Both the position numbers and the translations under genes were made by a program. From contig CM067550.1 of assembly GCA_034509755.1 (NCBI GenBank), forward strand, positions 1,853,001-1,917,000: DNA of 64,000 nt. The letters are read 5' to 3'. Below are positions 58,540 through 64,000 of the stretch, piece after piece; positions within the stretch are counted from its first letter, which is position 1, and each line of letters opens with the position of its first letter. Under the pieces are notes generated by a model. That model did not search any database, was not told where the DNA came from, and saw only the letters and a program-made list of their open reading frames with translations. Origin of the DNA: Anisodus tanguticus (Eukaryota; Streptophyta; Magnoliopsida; Solanales; Solanaceae).

Positions 58540-58800
58540 GGGTGTATAACGGCTTAGGGAGGTGGTATACGAATAATATATAGTGGCATAGAGTTATATC
58601 TGTTGTATACCGAATGTATATCAGCGTATATATGTTGTATACAAGAGGTATACGACCTGTTGAAGAGAAATGGAATGAGGTATGGATGTATATCAATAGT
58701 ATACCAGGGGTATACAGGGCTGTCAGGAGAGTTGGAGGGCTGAGAAGCTGTATATTTAGTGTATATCGATGGTATACTAGTGGTATATGGTCGATTCAGC
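58540..58800. repeat. GTATAC/GTATAT-rich leader of the second Copia element
   Basis: GTATAC, GTATAT and close variants recur about every 10-25 bases between the LTR and the first coding remnant. The spacing is irregular, so this is not a simple microsatellite. Confidence 0.75.
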
Positions 58801-58872
58801 ACTGGAAAAAGAGGGGAAAGGTCGGCTGAAATTAGGTTTTGGGTTGGGAAGGATTGTTGGCTTCTGATACCA

Positions 58873-59033
58873 TGTAGAATTGTATTAATCTCCCTTGGGG
58901 TGAGTCTTTCTCATTAATACAAAATATATATAGAGTATACAATGTTGAATCTTTATACAACAGGGATCATATATCTACCATAATTACACAAGACTAAATA
59001 TGGCTAAATATTATTATTGTACCCACTTTAATA
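58873..59033 (-). repeat. 5' LTR of Copia element 54221-59033
   Basis: TGTAGAATTGTATTAATCTC to TGTACCCACTTTAATA. On the - strand the LTR starts TATTAAAG rather than the usual TG, in both copies. Confidence 0.92.
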
Positions 59034-59038
59034 GGCTT

Positions 59039-59849
59039 AAGCATGAATGAGATGTCATCTACTTGAGATGCTCAAAATCAAACTATAAGGAAACGAAAGT
59101 TAACAATGATCCAATTTTCTCAAATAGTCCAAAGGGACACCACCGATTCAATCACTAACAAAGAGATATAATTCCAACCCTAAACCTAATTACCCCCGTA
59201 CGGCAAAGAGAAATAATTCTAACCTAAACCTAATTCCCCCCGTATGACAGTTTTGGTATAATGGAGAAGACAACCAACGTAAGTATTATTAATTGGTTAA
59301 AGGAATCCTAATTCTAGAGAGATTTTATAAACTAAATAAATTGCCAAAATAAATAAATAATAATTTGAGAAAAATAATAAATGACAAATTTGTTTATTAT
59401 AGAGTTTTTTAATGAAGAGCAAAAAGTTCAATCAACATTTTTAAAATCGTTTATGCTTTTAGTATAATATAGATATAGATGATAAATTCTCCAATATAGA
59501 ATCTTCAGTAATTTATTTTTTATAGGCTCATCTAGAGCCAACTATATATTATTTTATTACGTTAAACATGGATAGGTTACTTGAAATATGTGCAAGTAAC
59601 TTGCAAAAACTGATAACTTATGATATATTGATAGATTATATTATGATATATTTTGATTGATTATTTATATTATTAGTGTACATTATTTAATTATTGAAAA
59701 AATGTGTTTTATTATATTTTCCTCAATTCAGCCTTGAGCATTGGTTGACTGTACATTGTCGTTCAACATTTTTTCTTTAGTGGCAAAAGTTAAAATTGGC
59801 CCACGAACTTTGTGAATGTTGCCCATGCCTTTCTTAAAGAGTTTGCCAA
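59039..59849. other. AT-rich spacer
   Basis: A doubled TCTAACC...CTAAACCTAATT...CCCCCGTA block lies at about 59173-59245. No gene was seen. Confidence 0.55.
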
Positions 59850-60731
59850 ATTTATATAGTATAATATAAAGTTAGGAATAGTCAATTCTACGTGACATCT
59901 TTCTATGGACAAAGATTTTATTTATTTTTATTTTATTTTTATATCATTTTTAGTTATTTTATTTTAATTTAAAAAGTCATCTCCATAACTCACACCCTTT
60001 CATCTTCATAACTTCTACTTTTAATTAGTATTAGTAATTAATTTCATAATTCTTAATTTAATGTACAAGTTATGACACCTAATTAAAATCACACCAACAT
60101 GACATTCTCATAATTTCAATAAATGGAGAGTATTGTAGAATAGATGAGGAGATCAAAAGCACATAATTGTAGAACTAAGGAGGAGATGAAGAAAATGTTG
60201 ATGGATAAGTAACTATTCCCATGTCAGGTACTCAAATATTTGTTTTAGCAAATGAGCGAGTGTCTTGATACTTTTATTATATGAATATCTTTTAGAATAT
60301 TTTATTTTTTCGCCCTTTAATTTATTATGTTATAGAACTTCTATTGTTGATCTTCTTTTTCAGTTTGTTCGTTGTAGAATGGATGAAGAGATCAGAAGCA
60401 AAAAATTGTAGAACTGGAGGAGATCAAATTTGAAGTGCAAAATGAAGAAAAATATTGATGGAGAAGGAACTATTTCCATGTCAGGTACTCAAATATTTAT
60501 TTTAACAAGTGAGTGAGTGTCTTGATACTTTTCTTATATGAATATCTTTTATAATGTTTAATATTTTTCACCCTTTAAATTGTTATGTCATAAAACTTCT
60601 ATTGTTGATTTTTTTTCTTCAGTTTGTTCGTGACACAAAATTTTTGAGAAGGGTCATCATACCTTTAAGTTTACTCTAAATTTTTTATATTCATACTCTT
60701 TAATATATGAAAATATGTATTTATATTTATA
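59850..60731 (+). mobile_element. Partial Helitron-related copy
   Basis: It matches the Helitron at 60732 from ATAATATAAAGTTAGGAATAG through TGACACCTAATTAAAATCAC and AAATGGAGAGTATTGTAGAA. It lacks a clean TC start and the hairpin end. A ~180-bp block (about 60120-60300) recurs at 60365-60545. Confidence 0.75.
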
Positions 60732-61930
60732 TCTATATATAATATAAAGCTAGGAATAGATAATTCTGTGTGTCACTTCTTTATGGCCAATGATTCTATT
60801 TATCTTCTTTCTCATTTTTTATATTATTTTAAATTATTTATTTTAATTTACAAAGTCATCTCGATAACTCACACTCCTTCATCTTTATAACTTCTACTCT
60901 TAATCAGTAATAGTAATTACTTTCATAATTTAATAAACAAGATATGACACCTAATTAAAATCACACCAATATGGTATTCTCATTCCAATAAATGGAGAGT
61001 ATTATAGAATGGATTAGGAGATCAAAAGCACAAAATTGTAGAATCAAGGAGGAGATCAAAAGCACAAAATGAAGAAAAAATTGATGGAAAAGGAACTACT
61101 CTCATGTCAGATACTCAAATACTTATTTTAGCAAGTGAGTGATTGTTTTGGTACTTTTGTTATATGAATATCTTTTAGAAGGTTCTCTTTTAATAGGTGT
61201 GTACATACAATAACTTTCAAAGTCAAAGTGAAAAAAGATAAATTAAACGTTACATGTTTTCTAACTCTTTGTCTTCTTGCAGTTCGTTCATATTTAATTA
61301 TATATGAGAAGAAAGTGAACACAAAATTGCAAAACAATAACTACAAAGTATTTGAAACTGGATCCCACATGGAAATTGACAAACATGAAGAAAGAAGATC
61401 GACTTTCTCATCTTTTAAATTAAATATGTTTCATGCATTATTCATCTCTGCAAGTTTATAAGTTCAGCTAAAAAGAAAGTTATTTTTACAATAGCTATAT
61501 TGTATCATATAGAATTCTGTGTGGTAGCATAGTCATTTAGGCGCTCCAATGTTCTAATTTTAATTATATATAATTGAAAGTCAATACTTAGTTTAACATC
61601 ATTTGTTTGTGTGTACGTAATTAAAGAAAACACTGCTTAGATTTCAAAAATATAAGAGGGTTATCGATTTCAACTATTTTATCTCCCCTTTTATGAAATT
61701 GTATTTTCCTTCTTGACTTGACACAACAAACCCAAAAAGATCATTATTTGTATACCTTTCTTTCTGATCGTTTTCAATGGCGTTGCATTTTATAATTATA
61801 TAATTTATTAATAAGAAAAAAAAGTTTGGATCTAAAATAAATAAATTATCTCATTTATCTCGATGTAATTTATAAAAGATCATTTTTAAATTTACTAAGA
61901 TACTGCGTGAAGCGCGGTCAAATTCACTAG
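60732..61930 (+). mobile_element. Non-autonomous Helitron, ~1.2 kb
   Basis: It begins TCTATATATAATATAAAGC and ends CTAG, inserted between A (60731) and T (61931) with no target duplication. Ten bases before the end is a short hairpin CTGCGT-GAA-GCGCGG (two G-T pairs), the Helitron terminator. No Rep/helicase is present. Confidence 0.88.
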
Positions 61931-62857
61931 TTGAGATAATATGTACGGAAGAGAGTGTTTTAATGCTATCTAATTTACACCGATTCAATTAATATATGAC
62001 ATTCATAATTATATATAGTATTACTGTACTAATACTAAATCACAGTTAATTAATCATATTCTTATATAATTTATTATTTAATCATGATAAACTAGTGTGA
62101 TTTGGTACAAATATTAAATGCAAATAAGTTTTTACCGTATTTTATCATGTTTGGTTACATGTTGTACCTGGTAAAAGATTATCTGTACCGGAAATTTAAA
62201 TCAAATTAATTTAACTTATCATAATTAAGTAATTTAATAAAGTGAAAATATATATCACTAGCAACGTTAAGTGATTTATATAGTTCAAATACATCCATTA
62301 AATTGATTTAAATACTGAACGGGGATGAATATTTATCTGTACCTTGTGGTTACTTTGGTAAGTTCCAAGACAGCAAGGCTGAAATTCAGGAAAATAAAAG
62401 AATCTTTAAACCCATACCAAAGACATCCATCCAACTCCAAAGGTTAACATATACCCAAAAAGAAACAAATAGTCCGCTTGAACAGCTCAATTGGTTATCA
62501 AGGGGATATTTAGAAACAAAAAATATCTGTCCAAGAAAACATTCATTCAGTTCATGACTTTCAAAGTTCTCAAATCTCAAATACCAAAAAGAAAAAGCAA
62601 ATCCACAAAAAGAAAAAGGAAACAGCTAAAAGAACACATAAAATAATAAAAAGACAAGAGAAACCATCTTCTTGCTAATTCTTTTCTTGCTTTATGCATC
62701 CGTATATAAACAACAAACTTGAATTTATATCGTGCAAAGCTCTTTAAAAGGGAAATACTCCATATAAGCAATTTTCCCACTTTCAAAGACCGAACTCAAT
62801 ATTTTTAATTAAGGCAAAAAAAAATTATTCACCTCAATACAAAATGTGATCGAACTT
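61931..62857. other. AT-rich spacer
   Basis: Nothing recognised beyond short A/T runs. Confidence 0.55.
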
Positions 62858-63064
62858 ATTCTTTTCGTCTCAATTTATGTGAACGTTATTTGTCTGGAGT
62901 CTGGACACAAAATTTAAGATTTATTTTTTGAAATGATCTAAAATAAACTATAAATATTTTTATAAATGTAAATCATCTCATTAAGGATAATAAGTTAAAC
63001 AATTAAATTATATTTTTATAAATAAATTTTAAAAAATATGACACATAAATTTGAACACAAAAAA
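62858..63064. mobile_element. Stowaway-like MITE 1 upstream of the X8 gene
   Basis: TTCTTTTCGTCTCAATTTAT at the left and ACACATAAATTTGAACAC at the right are decayed inverted ends, with TA at the right border. Confidence 0.6.
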
Positions 63065-63066
63065 TA

Positions 63067-63330
63067 CTACTTCCTTTGTCCCAATTCACGTATTACAGTG
63101 AAATTTCGAGATTCAAACTTCTAAAATTTGATCGTAAATTCAGACATAGAAGCTTTAAGTTTTTTGAAATAAAATTTATATATTTAGAAACTACATAAAA
63201 AGTACTATAAATTACAAAAGTTAACAACTAAAAAAATATTTGAAAGACATTGTAAAGAAAATTGGATCAAAGAAAAACGTACTTAACTCTTGAAATTAGA
63301 GTTGTGTCAAATAAAATGCGATGGAGGGAG
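63067..63330. mobile_element. Stowaway-like MITE 2 upstream of the X8 gene
   Basis: CTACTTCCTTTGTCCCAATT and AAATGCGATGGAGGGAG, bounded by TA on both sides. Confidence 0.75.
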
Positions 63331-63334
63331 TATA

Positions 63335-63568
63335 CTATTCCCACAGTTCCAATTTATATGACACGTTTTTTTTAGTCAACTAAAAAAAATGACATATTTT
63401 CTTATTTGATAATAATTTAATTTTAAACTTCATATTTACGTTAACGAAATAATCTATAACCACACAAATATATTTGATTTTTTTTAAATTACAAGATTTA
63501 AAAATATTTTTTTATTTTTTAAATTTCATGTCAATCAAAATAAAACACATAAATTGGGATGGGGTGAG
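63335..63568. mobile_element. Stowaway-like MITE 3, abutting the X8 gene TATA box
   Basis: CTATTCCCACAGTTCCAATT and ACACATAAATTGGGATGGGG with TA at 63333-63334 and 63569-63570. The interior carries GACACG and TAGTCAAC near the left end and the complement near the right. Confidence 0.78.
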
Positions 63569-63571
63569 TAC

Positions 63572-63579
63572 TATATAAG
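63572..63579 (+). promoter_or_regulatory. TATA box of the X8 gene
   Basis: TATATAAG lies 193 nt upstream of the ATG and only three bases past the MITE end. A CT- and A-rich leader follows. Confidence 0.65.
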
Positions 63580-63771
63580 TTAATGCTCATTTCCATTTGA
63601 TTCTTTCTGCTTCACCCCTATTGTCCACACTGTACTACAACATTCCCCTTTCCTTTTTCCCCTTTCTTTAACAAAATTTCAACTTGTCGCTCTCAAAACC
63701 CCACAAAGAAGTAAAAAAAAAAAAAGAACTCAACAAAACCAATATAATTTCTCGAGCTTTTAGCTTCATCC

Positions 63772-64000
63772 ATGGCAAAACCACCATTATTTTTGGTATT
63801 TCTTGTCATAAATTTTTTATTTTCCACTCAAATAGTTAGAGTAAGAGCAACATGGTGTGTAGCAAGAAGTGATGCAAGTGAACAATCATTACAAAGTGCA
63901 TTAGATTATGCATGTTACTCTGGTGCTGATTGTGCTCCAATATTAGCAAATGGACTTTGTTATCTTCCTAATACACTTCAAGCTCATGCTTCTTATGCAT
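63772..64000 (+). CDS. X8/CBM43 domain secreted protein, N-terminal part (runs off right edge)
   Basis: The visible 76 codons start at the ATG in CCATGGC, a good plant start context. A hydrophobic signal peptide (residues 1-26, LFLVFLVINFLF, likely cleaved after Ala26) is followed directly by an X8 domain starting TWCVAR. The conserved Cys29, Cys48, Cys54 and Cys63 and the motif LDYACYSGADC...ILANGLCYLPNT are present. X8/CBM43 domains bind callose. Proteins with a signal peptide and X8 right after it are often GPI-anchored plasmodesmal callose-binding (PDCB) proteins, while longer forms are beta-1,3-glucanases. The leader followed at once by X8 argues against a glucanase here. The rest, including any GPI signal, is outside the window. 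The promoter is flanked by three MITEs. Confidence 0.88.
   Translation, partial: MAKPPLFLVFLVINFLFSTQIVRVRATWCVARSDASEQSLQSALDYACYSGADCAPILANGLCYLPNTLQAHASYA

Larger units (their letters stand above)
54221..59033 (-). mobile_element. Second Ty1/Copia element, gag-depleted
   Basis: LTRs of 160 and 161 bp are flanked by GGCTT on both sides (54216-54220 and 59034-59038). The primer-binding site TGGTATCAGAAG (- strand) lies against the LTR at 58872. Internal order is protease, integrase, RT, RNase H. LTR divergence is about 6% by eye, so it is an old insertion. Confidence 0.94.

Noticed and set aside
58184..58696. 170-residue open frame as a host gene
   Set aside because: It lies inside the second Copia element between LTR and protease and is made of leader and linker sequence.

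Overview
The window is nuclear DNA from a flowering plant, most likely a member of the Solanaceae. Genes are split by GT-AG introns in AT-rich sequence, and the background is dense with plant transposons. These include several copies of the TS SINE with (TTG)n tails known from tobacco and relatives, Au-type SINEs, Stowaway-like and hAT MITEs, CACTA MITEs, Ty1/Copia elements and a Helitron. No bacterial, organellar or CRISPR features are present. I cannot fix the genus from sequence alone.

Five protein-coding genes are supported, all on the + strand. (1) NAA30/MAK3, the NatC N-terminal acetyltransferase catalytic subunit (CDS 14861-17111, four coding exons; transcription probably starts near 11.46 kb). 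(2) An ARID plus HMG-box DNA-binding protein of the HMGB9/10/11/15 group (20886-25710, six coding exons). (3) A 66-residue SERF/4F5 protein (34833-36232), whose first coding exon is 7 nt and whose first intron reads as a U12-type AT-AC intron. (4) A UBP1/UBP2-like ubiquitin-specific protease with a ZnF-UBP domain (45203-50917, two coding exons separated by about 3 kb). (5) The first 76 codons of a secreted X8/CBM43 protein (plasmodesmal callose-binding-like) running off the right edge (63772 onward). They are unrelated housekeeping-type genes (protein N-acetylation, chromatin, proteostasis, deubiquitination, cell wall) and do not form one pathway.

Layout: 1-2.6 kb, 5' end of a Copia element on the - strand; 2.6-10 kb, gene-free with CACTA and Stowaway-like MITEs; 10-11.5 kb, a large foldback between two copies of the NAA30 promoter; 11.5-17.5 kb, NAA30 with a duplicated 5' intron carrying nested MITE and SINEs; 18-26 kb, the ARID-HMG gene; 26.5-27.5 kb, RTE-type LINE 3' end; 29.2-34.5 kb, a decayed Copia element inside a Stowaway-like MITE; 34.7-36.3 kb, SERF; 37-42.7 kb, SINEs, MITEs, an inverted repeat and a hAT-like element; 42.8-51 kb, the protease gene with four tandem intron repeats; 51-59 kb, an AT-rich direct duplication and a second Copia element; 59.8-62 kb, Helitron sequence; 62.8-63.6 kb, three abutting MITEs forming the promoter side of the X8 gene.

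The strongest observations are the AT-AC intron, the promoter duplication around a foldback, and the tandem repeats that end exactly at a used splice acceptor. I found no evidence of a wholly new gene system. The value here is in gene architecture and transposon archaeology.
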